Shown one piece after another: positions 1 to 10,330 of a stretch of 64,000 nucleotides of DNA. The position numbers and the translations under genes are program-made. Below the pieces are notes generated by a model. That model saw only the letters and a list, made by a program, of their open reading frames with translations, was not told where the DNA came from and did no database searches. Positions within the stretch are counted from its first letter, which is position 1. Every line of letters starts with the position of its first letter. This DNA comes from Paraconiothyrium sp. Pb-2020 (Eukaryota > Ascomycota > Dothideomycetes > Pleosporales > Didymosphaeriaceae). Where the stretch lies: assembly GCA_022419385.1 (NCBI GenBank), contig JAJUBI010000003.1, forward strand, positions 3,224,001 through 3,288,000. Reading direction: 5' to 3'.

Positions 1-1
1 T

Positions 2-1942
2 GTCACAACTATCAGCGCCATCCAAACACAAGTAGCAGCTGAGCTAGGCAACGCGTCCAATGCCTCGTGGTGGACTACGATGTAAGTTCATGGCCATGTA
101 CTCCTTACAATCCCTGAACACCCACTAATAATATCTGTAGATATACTATGTGCACAGCCAGTAAGCAAGCAATGTCGGGGTGCAAATTCGTTGTTCAAGC
201 TGTGCGATTGTCCAAGACTTTAAGCCTTACACCTCAGGTTTTGAGATCTTATGACTTAAGGAGCTGATTGGAACACCTACTTCATCCACTTCCCCAATTT
301 GTGAACACTACACTGACTTTGTATCACTACACTCAGTTTCTTTCATGATCTTTGGTGGCAACTCAGATCTCTTCGGGCGACGTTGGTTCGTCATCGGTGG
401 TAACGTCTTCGTCGGCGCAGGTTATATCGCCATCGGTGCCGCTAAAAACACCGAGACCATTATCGGCGGATGCACAGCCATCGGCGTTGTGAGGCATACA
501 TATACTTGCTTGCAAAGATCTCGAGTTAATCGTCGTAGGGTGCTGGTCTGTGCCAACTCAGCGCTTTCGGGATTCCGGAGCTTCTACCTAACAGACTGCG
601 ACACATCGGTGTGCTCATCGCTGGTGAGACCGCTGTGTTCAGTAGCACTGGATTATACTGACATCGCCCACAGACGCCAGCACTTGGGTTGCGGTCCTTT
701 TCGGACCAATCGTGGCTCGTTATGCCATTCGACATGGCGATGCTTGGAGATGGCTCTTCTACGCTGCTGCTATCGGCTGTGCAATCGTCTTCGGCCTGTT
801 GGTCTGGCTGTATCACCCACCAAAACATCCGAGGGGCATTGCTTGGGGCCAGGCCTTGCGTGAACTCGACTATCTTGGAGGATTTCTATTCATTGCTGGT
901 GCTGCATGCGTATTCACCGGCGTGACTTATACGAACATCGTGCCGTCCTCGGATCCGAAAGTGGTCGCTCTTCTTGTGGTAGGCTTCGTAATTATCGGAG
1001 TCTTCGCATGCTGGGAGCGATGGGGAAAGCTGAAGCAGCCCCTGTGTCCGCCCGAAATCTTTGCGAAAGACAAGGGTCGAGAATTGTGAGTTGCGTTCCT
1101 ATTCTCGTTTTCTCCTATCCCATGTTAATTGCTTCAGTACGTACCCGTTCATCGCTGGGTGCATCGTTGACATGTTCTTCTATTCCGTCAACATCGTCTA
1201 CCCAACCATGATCAACGTTCTCTGGACCAACGCCACCACCCCGCTTTCTACATCGCTCAAATACACACTTCCACAAAACCTAGGCTTGATATTTGGCTCT
1301 ATGCTTCTGTGGTTTTTTGGAATCAAGATCGGACATTGGAAATGGCAATTCATTGGCTCATTCGCTGTCATGACACTATTCGGATCGTTACTGGCGCTCG
1401 GAAATACGAATAACATGGCTATGATCATGGTATTCTGCTTCATCGTTCAGGGGGCGTACGGTTGGGCACAGACGTTGAGTATCACGTGGATCCAGATGGG
1501 TGCCCCACAAACACAACTGGGTATATCGGGTGCACTTGCAGGGGTGGCCCGTTGGACCGGTGGTGCCATGTCCTCGTCCATCTACCTCGCTATCCTTTCC
1601 AATGTCCAAGCTGAGCGATACTCTCGCCTTGGAACCAACGCTATCGCCGCTGCAGGCGGCTCCACTGCCACAGCCGCAAATCTTCTCGCTGCGTTACCGC
1701 TGGGCGCAGAGGCGATATCTAAGGTGCCAGGGACAACTGATGAAATGATTGCTGCTGCTGGCGCCGCATTTATGCAGAGCTATGTAGTAGCATTGAGGAC
1801 AGTGTGTTTGACGAGTATTGCGTTCGGCGTAGTGGGTACAACATGTTGCTGCCTCTCGAACGATATTGGGCCTAAGATGAACGATAAAATCGAAGTGTTT
1901 CTGGAGAACGATGTGCAGGCGGACAAGAATCGGTTCCACTAA
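2..1942 (+). CDS. MFS efflux transporter, TRI12-like (5' partial)
   Basis: Multi-pass plasma-membrane transporter of the major facilitator superfamily, closest in style to the fungal trichothecene-efflux-pump (TRI12) family; substrate unknown. Proposed exons are 2-81, 141-160, 337-488, 539-623, 674-1085 and 1138-1942, all joined by GT-AG introns that keep one open frame (517 residues visible). The diagnostic loop GGNSDLFGRRW (antiporter motif A type) lies in exon 3; SAFGIPELLPNRLRH and the RYAIRHGDAWRW segment match the family layout. Many hydrophobic helices follow. Read without splicing the gene looks frameshifted; introns explain every break. The second exon is only 20 nt. The start codon and first helices lie upstream of the window. 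Family assignment is good; drug specificity is inference. Confidence 0.85.
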
Positions 1943-2785
1943 GGTACGTATTATAACCGACATTAAGAGCGAGGAACAACGGTACCGTGGGTCACTGCAG
2001 TGTACCAATTAATGCGAGGGACGAGTTCTGTTTCTTGTCAACAGATATACTAAGCAATTTTCATGATGCATAGGCAGTCTTTTTCGACATTACGTATTCA
2101 ATGCTCACACGAAGTTGTAGCGTGATAACATAGATTTGATCGAGGCAACAATCCTCACAATCTCGAAGGTTATCACTCGTACAGACATATGACATGTCAT
2201 GTACCTGAGAATTCACGGATTCCTAACGAGAAGATCTTGACAAACAATCAACCATGGCAAACAGGAATTTCTTATTTGCAAGGAATAAATATCCACCATG
2301 AGATGATCGCCGCTTGGGCGTATGGATGCCTCAAGTATTCTGCTGCCGCCGCAGCGATTTGCGATGTCATACTGCGAACCCTCTACGGAATTTTGGAACC
2401 TTGGAAAATAGTAGTGCACGTGATGCGGTGGCTAAACATGTTAAGCATAGCTAGCCGATATCGGAGCATGAGCTACGGAAGCTCCTTTCCTATGGTACGT
2501 TGTCTTTTGGTCAACCCCCCGTTACGATCGCAAAGGCAGGACGACTACCCTAATGATTATGCGCGTAATCTCTCCGGTTTCGCACCGCTTCGAGTTCGGT
2601 GTCGACTTCGGAGGATGGCCGTGTCGTATAAAGCTGCCCTTAATCCTCTACAGCAAAACACTTGCTCTATTCAAGTAGGCTGGTGATATAGCTTACAGCC
2701 TTATGATACCATTGACCTCCTCGATTGACCTGCCTTGATCGCGATCAGATTCGCAACAATAGCTCAGCCTTCGCAATTATCGGCG
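1943..2785. other. Intergenic spacer with TATA box
   Basis: No convincing gene. An open frame at 2189-2686 (+) has no recognisable domain and biased, non-protein-like composition. A TATAAA at 2627-2632 sits about 155 bases before the methyltransferase start and is the likely core promoter element for it. Confidence 0.5.
2627..2632 (+). promoter_or_regulatory. TATA box of the methyltransferase gene
   Basis: TATAAA on the plus strand, about 155 bases upstream of the ATG at 2786. Distance allows a 5' UTR of roughly 120 bases. Sequence-only call. Confidence 0.4.
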
Positions 2786-3616
2786 ATGTCATCAGGTCCC
2801 TACCTTCACGGGCACCACGCTTCGGTGCTCCGCTCCCACAGTTGGCGTACGGTTGAGAATTCGTGCCCGCACCTAATAAAGTACCTCGATAAGCCCTCTC
2901 TGAAGATCCTTGACGTGGGCTGCGGCCCCGGCACCATCTCAGTTGACCTCGCCACGCGCATTCCGCAAGGTTCCGTTCTCGCCATCGACCCTTCCGCAGA
3001 AGTCGTACAGAAGGCGCGGAAGCATGCCGAAGAGAAGGGTGTGACAAACGTGCGTTTCGAGGTCGGGGACATCTTCAAGTGGAAAACCATCGAAGGTGTC
3101 GAGGAGGGCGGCTTTGACATTGTGCATGCGCACCAAGTGCTACAGCATCTGCAGGATCCACTCGGCGCAATGAAAGAAATGAAGAAGCTCACGCGACGAG
3201 GCGGTATTGTCGCCGTGCGCGATTGTGATTACAGTGCCATGAACCATTACCCTCCTCATCAAGGCATGGGCAAGTGGCTGGACCTGTACAGATCAGTCGC
3301 GAAGAGTATCAAGTGCGACCCAGACATCGGAAAGAGGCTACATGCAATAGCCATGCAGGCTGGCTTCGCCAGAGGTGATATTGATGCGAGTGTCAGCGCG
3401 TGGACATTCAGCACACCTGATGAGCGAGCGTGGTGGTGCTCGTTGTGGGCCGAGCGAAGCATCAAAAGCGACTACAAGGCTAGAGTACTTGAGAGTGGGC
3501 TAGGGAACGAGGAAGATTTGGAGGAGATCGCGCGGACGTGGAGGGCGATGGAGGGCAAAGAGGATGGGTGGTTCGCTGTCATCAACGGCGAAGTGATTGC
3601 CCGCAACCAGTCTTAG
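2786..3616 (+). CDS. Class I SAM-dependent methyltransferase (UbiE/Methyltransf_11 type)
   Basis: Single-exon protein of 276 residues that should transfer a methyl group from S-adenosylmethionine to an unidentified small molecule, probably in the cytosol. Motif I, LDVGCGPGTIS, is near residue 43; the acidic motif II region (AIDPS) and motif post-I (FEVGDIF) follow in normal spacing, then HAHQVLQHLQDP and RRGGIVAVRDCDY typical of UbiE/COQ5-like folds. The N-terminus (YLHGHHASVLRSHSWRT) is characteristic of a fungal subfamily in which the enzyme begins just before the Rossmann fold. I chose the ATG at 2786, since the frame only extends upstream through a TTG. It stands alone between spacers, so context gives no substrate. 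Confidence 0.85.
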   Translation: MSSGPYLHGHHASVLRSHSWRTVENSCPHLIKYLDKPSLKILDVGCGPGTISVDLATRIPQGSVLAIDPSAEVVQKARKHAEEKGVTNVRFEVGDIFKWKTIEGVEEGGFDIVHAHQVLQHLQDPLGAMKEMKKLTRRGGIVAVRDCDYSAMNHYPPHQGMGKWLDLYRSVAKSIKCDPDIGKRLHAIAMQAGFARGDIDASVSAWTFSTPDERAWWCSLWAERSIKSDYKARVLESGLGNEEDLEEIARTWRAMEGKEDGWFAVINGEVIARNQS

Positions 3617-3951
3617 GAAACCCAATCCATGCTGCACTCGTGTGTGATGACCACTCCGCCTTTGCTGTATGGTGTCGACTCTAGCGATAGATATGGTAGC
3701 CATGAACGCACCCGCCAATCACAGCCTAGCCGCGCGAACAGCATCTGACCACGCGCATTAGCCGCCTCTCCCTGCGCGCTGCAGAGCTGCAAACGACCCC
3801 TCCTCAGCAGCTATTATTTATCGACCCCACCACCCCGCCGCGAAGCCAGCCCAACGTCAGCAGAACCTTTACCGCAACCTACCGTCCTTCATACAACACC
3901 ATACTACTCGACCGCACCACCATTTCAACATCCCAAAAACATACCATCAAC
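3617..3951. other. Intergenic spacer, promoter of the small Cys gene
   Basis: No gene seen. The last 200 bases are C-rich on the plus strand (CACC/ACC-rich, few G), a typical leader of highly expressed fungal genes, and an AT-rich TATTATTTAT lies near 3810. Confidence 0.45.
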
Positions 3952-4101
3952 ATGGCACACAGCACCTGCCCCAAGTGTAGCGCCTCGATCAGCGACGGGA
4001 CCAAGACCTGTGGATCCTGCGGCAGCGTAAGTCCTTGCACACCCTCGGTGGATAGGCTGGACCTGCAAGATGCTGATGTGTGCTAGACTTGCCCTGTCTA
4101 G
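3952..4101 (+). CDS. 29-residue Cys-rich protein with two CxxC pairs
   Basis: Two exons, 3952-4026 and 4087-4101, separated by a 60-nt intron (GTAAGT ... CTAG). The product has 29 residues, with CPKC at 6-9, CGSC at 20-23 and a final TCPV. Two CxxC knuckles about ten residues apart resemble half of a zinc ribbon; the size and cysteine content also recall small fungal metal-binding or metallothionein-like peptides. The second exon encodes only four residues and the stop. Support comes from the strong ATG context (ACCATCAACATGG), the C-rich leader and clean splice sites. Role in metal binding is inference. Too short for ordinary ORF calling. Confidence 0.6.
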
Positions 4102-4528
4102 GTGATCGGTGTGAAATATCTTACCATGACTTGCGAGGTCCGTCGCTTCTTCGGTTCATAAGTCCGCCTGCGAACGATCGATCAAGTGCGTGGTGGAGTG
4201 GAAAGGTCGCTTTCGGATTTGGCCTATATGACGTGGCGCCTATCAGGTACACTGCAATGGAACGAACATCTATATTGAATGCACTTTATGTCCGGGGCAA
4301 TGGCATTCGCCTCTGTTTACACACTGATGATAGATTTTCACTCGTGGTGGTGTTTCGCTTCTTGACTGGCGCGTAAGCAGCCTTGTTTGGCAGATCCGGC
4401 CTTCGTTTGTTACCTTTGACTCTTAACGGCTCTCATAGTCGCCGAAGTTCTGGTATTGAATTCTGGTTCCAGTCGTAGCGAGAGTGAGTTTGAAGCCGCG
4501 CGGATTGAATCAGTGCTGCCAAAGCACT
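4102..4528. other. Intergenic spacer between convergent genes
   Basis: No supported gene. An open frame at 4080-4376 (+) overlaps the terminal exon of the small Cys gene in another frame and has no domain. The stretch should hold the 3' UTRs of the small gene (+) and the photolyase (-). Confidence 0.4.
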
Positions 4529-6461
4529 TTAAGGCGTCGCATCTCGCATGTCGGACTTGAATCGTTCAATAGCGCGCTGCTTTGTCTCCTTCCAGTCGAC
4601 ATGCGGCCTCGGATAGCCCAGCTTCTCAAACTCTTCTTTGCTCAGTCGGTCGTACGGCGCGAAGATCGCCTTACCCTTGACGTCCTTTAGCTCCGGAACC
4701 CCTGCACAGAGTCAGTCATAAATGATCTTGAACCCGTAGCTACAAGGGACCTACACTTCCTTATATAGTCTCCATCAGGATCGTTTTTCTCTGCCTGCGA
4801 TACTGGATTGAACACCGTATAGCTCGGCTCCCAGCCTTGCGTATTGTTTGAGAGATCCCAATCGATCAGCGTCTCTGCAAAGTACCGCTCACCTCTCCGA
4901 TAATCGAGGAGTAAGTTGCAATATAAATAGCTAGAAACATTCATACGCAATCTGTTATGCATGTATGCCTCTGCATTCAATTGTCGCATTCCAGCATCGA
5001 TAAACGGCTCGCCTGGTGATCGTGAGTGAACAATAAAACTTCAGATGATAGCCTATCACCATTACCTGTCGTCCCTTTGTACCACTTTTCCCATCCCTCT
5101 TCATCGTCCTCCCATTGTACGAAGTCGAACTTCAAATTCTGCGGGAGGTTCATAGCCGTGTGAGGCGTTGTCATAAGCGTTTGGCGATACAGTTCTCGGA
5201 AGACAATTTCGCGCACCCAAGAGTATACCTTATCGCCGCTGAAGTCGGAGCTACCATCATTGTACTCGCGGACCTTGGATAGTGCCTCCCGCACGGACAC
5301 CATGCCTGCGGAGAAATACGCTGACATCCGAGAGGTGCTGTTCGCAGCGGGATTCGAGCGGGTGGCTGCGTAGTTGTCAATTTGGGAGATGAAAGAATCC
5401 ATGCGCTTGATACCGGCGGCATGCCCTGCGGGCCATATTTTGCGAATACGTTTCTTTTCTTCATCCGAAGCAAATTGCTTGTCTTCGGCGATTTTGGGTG
5501 GCTTAAAATCGAAGAGGGGTTTGAGATCTTTTGTAGCCGAGGCCTCGTTCTTCGCTGGCGCAGGCCGAGTGTCCAGTAAATCCGGTTCTTCCTTCACTTT
5601 ATCGAGCCATGCACGGTGATAAGGCGTAAAGACCTTCATTGGTTTCCCGCTACCCGTGAGCACCGAGCCCGGTTCGACCACTGTCTGGTCGTGGTAGATG
5701 GAGACTTGCACATCGCTGCCGACCTCCTTCACGAATCCGATGTCGCGACGAATCTCATCAACCTCGTACTCAAAGTTGGCGAAGACGTGCGAAACCTTGT
5801 TATCTTTCAGAAACTTTGCTATAGTGGGAATGTGATCCTTCCGCTCTTCCGCCTGCAAGAACACAAGGGGAATGTTTAGCTCTTTGAGTTCCCCTTGCAT
5901 CAGTTTCAGGCCCTCGATCATGAAGTCCATGCGGGCTGGACTTGTACCGTGCCAGCTCTCTTCTGCAGGGCAATGTAAATAAACGCATATCAGTGGTTTC
6001 TCAGAGCTGTGGGCGAGTTGCGAGGCGTGGTGGAGACCAGTGTTGTCGTGGATGCGGAGATCCTTGGGACGGAACCAGTGGACTACCTTTGTGACTTCCT
6101 TTTTCTCTTCTTGCTCTTGAAGCAACGTGGTGAGGTTGTCGAAGGGGAGGTCCTTGTCAATGTGTTTGGCGCGTTTGGTGGAAGGATGACCGAGCTCGGA
6201 TCGTTCATATGAAGTGCGCTTCGACATGATGGATATATGGTCGGATGTACTCTTTTTTGATTTCGTAGATGTTTCTTTCGTTGTAGCTGCTTGTTTTGCT
6301 TGGGTATTTCTTTTCGTCGCAAAAGTCCGGGTTGATACGGTCGCGTGCTCACACTTCTGCGATAACAATGATCTCTTTGTAATGAAACAGATTATTCTAT
6401 TGTTGGAAATCCTTGCCGAGATCATGGAAGCTGAAATGATTTCAAAATACCGTACCTGCAT
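4529..6461 (-). CDS. phr1: Class I CPD DNA photolyase
   Basis: Flavoprotein that uses blue light to split cyclobutane pyrimidine dimers. Exons (minus): 6461-5066, 5012-4755 and 4701-4529, giving 608 residues if the first ATG is used. An N-terminal photolyase alpha/beta domain starts near VVHWFRPKDLRIHDN. The FAD domain is recognised by NSTSRMSAYFSAGMVSVRE, YSWVREIVFRELYRQTL, TGEPFIDAGMRQL and LIDWDLSNNTQGWEPSYTVF, which belong to the class I CPD branch. The first 60-80 residues are basic, hydroxylated and acid-poor, like a mitochondrial leader; a second in-frame ATG (MSKRTSYERS) starts a shorter form with a basic KRAK patch. Introns of 53 nt each. A TGACGTC element lies at 6500-6506, just upstream. 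Confidence 0.92.
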
Positions 6462-7569
6462 CTATGTACCTACCAGCTTGTGAAAGGGACCGTAAGTGGT
6501 GACGTCTTATTTGACAGCGCCAAACCCAATGCGGGTCCCTTGTTCGATCAGAGCCGCATCCATTAACCAGCTCTATCGATGCACGGCCACGATACTGCAA
6601 GTGTGTTCAGAGCCTTGGAACATGGATGTCCCGTTGCCTTTGATGGAATTGGAGCAAAGGGCTCCCTCTTATGTTGGCATCCTTGCTTCCCGAGGCATAG
6701 CTAATCGATACTGCAGGGCGGAACCGGGGGTCGGGTGCGCTAAGGCAATACCACGACCATGGAGAAGCATTCGAGCATTCGAGCGCACGCGACCTCTCAT
6801 CAGTATGATACGTGCGGAATGCGACGAAAGAACAAAAGACCATCACGTCGGAAGATGGGTACCAGACAAGCTCAACAAGCTCTCGCCGAGGACCTGCTGC
6901 AAAGCTGAGGGAAGCGCCACTGGCGTTGAGGGCGCAGCTTCGCATACAGAACTCCTCTGTCCGCGTAGCTCCTCTCGGGGGCAGCGAGACTAATCGCTCC
7001 ACCGCGCGTGCAACAAATGATGACTTTCGTGGTGATGGGAGATACCGCCAAGTGTGCCAAGCAGGCCAAGACGCATCTACAACGCGTGGGGAGCGATGCC
7101 TCTGCGAATCATAACCACCCCGCGATACACGTTTTGGCCAAGACAGGTCTTCGACTTCGAGGAGCTTGGCGAAAGCCGGCTGGAAGAGGCAGCTCGAGCG
7201 TCTAGCTGTATCCAACAGCCAGGCACCGCCATAGCGGGCAAGGCTGGTGGACCTGGTTCCTTGCGCAGCCAGCAAGCGGAGCAGTGAAAGCAGGGGAACG
7301 TGCCACGAGGGTGTCTAGTGGCATCAAAGTTCCTAGCATCCTGCGTATGCGGCGCAGGCCTATATAGCGATGTGGAAATACTGGCAAATAGAGATCCGGG
7401 CCTGACCAGGAGCTAGCTCGACAACGGCCAGCTCTTCGGGTTGAACTCGAATGCAAGGTCGAGGGCCCTGGCAGGCTTATAAAAGCTGCATATGCAGCTC
7501 CTAGAACCTCAGACGCATCGCGACTCCCACCTTGCTTCCACCTTCACTGCAATCGTGAACGTACGAGAG
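6462..7569. other. Divergent promoter region, photolyase / alkaline phosphatase
   Basis: About 1.1 kb between two head-to-head genes. Open frames here (for example 6607-7275 minus, 6496-6993 plus) overlap on both strands and lack any domain; I treat them as chance. A TGACGTC bZIP-type site is at 6500-6506 and a TATAAAAG at 7478-7485. Confidence 0.5.
7478..7485 (+). promoter_or_regulatory. TATA box of the alkaline phosphatase gene
   Basis: TATAAAAG, 92 bases before the ATG at 7570, a normal distance for a filamentous fungus. Confidence 0.6.
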
Positions 7570-9822
7570 ATGGCTGTCTTCTCAAAGGTTGTTGGTGCCG
7601 CGGCAGCTGCCCTTGTGAGCGTTGTCTCCGCGCAGTCGTTCCAAAGATTGGGCACTTGTCCAACTCTTGGTATGCTTCCCGAATTGAGCGTCGATGCCAT
7701 CAACTAACAGAGCTTAGGTTGCGTCTTCCCGCCTGACCAGTAAGCACCGATGTTGTGAAAGCTCATTCGGAGCCCCAACTGACCAATTGGTTCCAGGGCC
7801 GACTTCCTCGCTGGTCAGTACTTCGACATTCGTCTAGAGGTACATGCTCCTCAGAACGGTTCCGAGGCGATTGGTCTCCCGGCGGATGAGGCCTTCACCT
7901 TCACCATTGCCAAGGGTGATGGCGACGCAAAGCCGGTGACTGAGTTCTTCGGTATTGAGGATGCGAAGCTTGAGAACTGGACCTTCACTTACTTTGAGGG
8001 TAAGACGGCTCAATACGCATCATTTTGGAAAGCAATTGACCATGACCAGACTTCTTTGCTCGCGATGCGAAGACTCCTTCGCTCGTTGATGTGCGTTCCA
8101 AGGCGTACCGTCGCCTTGCTCTCTACGAACCGGGCGAGTACACTGCAACGCTCAACTATAACAACGGCAGCAGTACGAAAGCCACATGGCTCGTACGCGA
8201 CCTTGCAGAGGAGCGCAAAACCAAGAACATTGTCCTCTTCATTGGTGACGGCATGACTACCAACATGATCACGGCTGCCCGCTTGATCGGCCACAAGACC
8301 ATCAACGGAAAGTATCAGACCAGGATGCAGATGGACAAGTTCCCAGTGCTTGGCCATCAGATGACACACTCCATCGACTCTTTCATCACCGACTCGGCCA
8401 ACTCCGCGTCTGCTCTCTACACTGGCCACAAGAGCTCCGTGAACGCTCTTGGAGTTTATGCGGACAGCAGCAAAGATCCCTTCGATGACCCCAAGGTCGA
8501 GACCATCGCCGAAATCTTCCACCGTCTGACTGGTGGGCACGTCGGTATCGTCTCCACTGCCTTCCTTGCCGATGCTACTCCGGCCGGTCTCACTGCTCAC
8601 ACGCGTGCCCGCAGCGAGTACGGTGTTGTTGTTGACTCTTTCCTTAATGGTATTACCAACTATACTTGGACCGAATGGGATGGCCCTGATGTCCTTTTTG
8701 GTGGAGGGGCTGAGCAGTTCTACTCTCCCGAACTTGGCGGAGTCACCTACCAGAACAAAACGTACTACGACGAGTTCGCGAAGAAGGGGTATCAGATCCT
8801 CCAGAACCGCACTGCCCTCTTGGCTGCTCCCAGCAACGAGAAGGCTCTTGGTGTCTTCACTTATTCCAACATGGCCAAATGGCTCGACCGCAACGTCTAC
8901 CGTGAGAACCTTAACCAGTCACTATCTCCTACCGGTGATAAGACCGCTGCTCTTGACCAACCCGGGCTCAAGGAGATGACCCTTAAGGCCATCGACATCC
9001 TCTCCGAGCGCTCCGGCGACAAAGGTTTCTTCTTGATGTCCGAGGCCGCCTCGATCGACAAGATGATGCATGTTCTCGATTATGATCGTGCTCTCGGTGA
9101 GCTTCTCGAGCTTGACGACACCATCAAAGCCACCGTCAACAAGCTTAACGAAACTGGGTGCCTAAAGGAGACTCTTATCCTCGTCACTGCCGACCACGGT
9201 CACGGTTTCGACGTCATGGGATCCGTGGACACCAAGTATCTTGCTGCCCAGAACGATCAGCGCAAGAAGCGCAACGCTATCGGCACCTATCAGAACTCGG
9301 GCCTGTCGCAGTACCAGAACACCGGTAATCTTACCTACGTCGACTCCAACTTCCCGCGCAACTGGGATCCTCGATGCAAGTATTGCCCGGGTACGAAGTC
9401 GATATGTCTTAGACATGGACACTTCGTACTATCCCCAGTTTTCCGACTTAACTAACTTCGTACCTGTGCATTTAGACACACTCTTCTCTGGGTTGGCTGC
9501 CAACCCTGACCACCGTGAGAACTACACGGTGCACAAGGACGGCCCACGTGAGCCGGCTGTGGAGCTCGAGGAGGACTCGGAGGACTACTACACCAACCCG
9601 GAGGATGCCGAGAACGGTATTGAGATCAACGGTAACCTACCGGTGAGCAACGATCAGGGTGTCCACTCGCTTACTGACGTGCCTGTGTTTGCTATGGGTC
9701 CGTGCCAGGACAAGTTCTCTGGTGTTTACAACAGCATCGATATTTTCTTCAGCATGGCGGAGTGTTTTGGACTTGCGAGGGGTAAGGCGACGAATGGGAC
9801 CGGTTACTTAACGGGTAAATGA
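7570..9822 (+). CDS. Secreted alkaline phosphatase (PhoA superfamily)
   Basis: Hydrolyses phosphomonoesters outside the cell or in the secretory pathway. Exons 7570-7669, 7718-7739, 7797-7999, 8050-9390 and 9476-9822 give 670 residues. A signal peptide (MAVFSKVVGAAAAALVSVVSAQ) occupies residues 1-22. Zinc-site motif IGDGM is near 174, the catalytic serine is in TDSANSAS (Asp223-Ser224), SIDKMMH carries a metal Asp and His, and VTADHGHG (Asp490, His491, His493) supplies more ligands. The protein is longer than bacterial PhoA because of an N-terminal beta-rich extension and an acidic insert (EEDSEDYY). Exon 2 is just 22 nt. The last intron is the introner-like element described separately. TATA box at 7478. 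Phosphate control is plausible but not shown. Confidence 0.9.
9391..9475 (+). repeat. Introner-like intron, copy 1 (alkaline phosphatase intron 4)
   Basis: This 85-nt intron starts GTACGAAGTCGATATGTC and ends CATTTAG. It is about 85% identical to an intron of the tyrosinase gene on the other strand (42924-43006), although the host genes are unrelated. The first nine bases, GTACGAAGT, are perfectly complementary to ACTTCGTAC, which occurs twice, at 9421-9429 and 9455-9463. An inner ATGT/ACAT stem lies within the first hairpin. CTAAC at 9452-9456 is a good branch site. Multiplied near-identical introns of this kind are known in Dothideomycetes as introner-like elements. Confidence 0.85.
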
Positions 9823-10330
9823 GCGGTGGTACCTTGGTGCAACTACCATAGGTACGATGTATGTACATAGAGACAGGCACGCTGTCTGAAAATGTAAATG
9901 TCTAATGTTATTGTGATGTGTAAGATTGGTCCTGTGCAGACACGGATCGTGAAGTGATATCCGGGCGGCTTGCTGAAATTGTGAGACGTTTTATAACAGC
10001 GCGTGGACACCATGGTGCTCAAGATACACCCTAGGAGCCCCTCGTGCAACGGAGGTGGAGTGGTTATTGGCTGATTGAAACAATTCAAGCAGAACGTCAG
10101 GGATGATACACGAAACCCTTCCTGGAAGTTCATTGTCAACAATGTTGCGCCGACGAGTAAGCTTGCGTCTTTTGTGGTTGTTGGGTTATGGAGGCAGTGA
10201 TGAACGACCGCGGCGGAGTGCCAAGCCGCTCGGAGCGGAACGCACGTTCCACGCTGGGGTTACGGATTGACGCATATGCGGCGTCCCTGCTTGCCCGCCT
10301 GCTAACAGCTTCACACTTCGTCTCAACGCA
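9823..10330. other. Intergenic spacer
   Basis: Holds the alkaline phosphatase 3' UTR and the VPS5 promoter. No gene, repeat or clear control site seen. Confidence 0.4.

Noticed and set aside
345..1089. MFS gene as a frameshifted pseudogene
   Set aside because: Every break coincides with GT-AG introns of about 50 nt, and splicing restores a continuous TRI12-like protein.
2189..2686. 165-residue open frame upstream of the methyltransferase
   Set aside because: No domain, odd composition, and it covers the likely promoter including the TATA box.
6607..7275. 222-residue open frame on the minus strand
   Set aside because: Arg/Ser-rich, overlapped by equally long frames on the other strand, no homology pattern.
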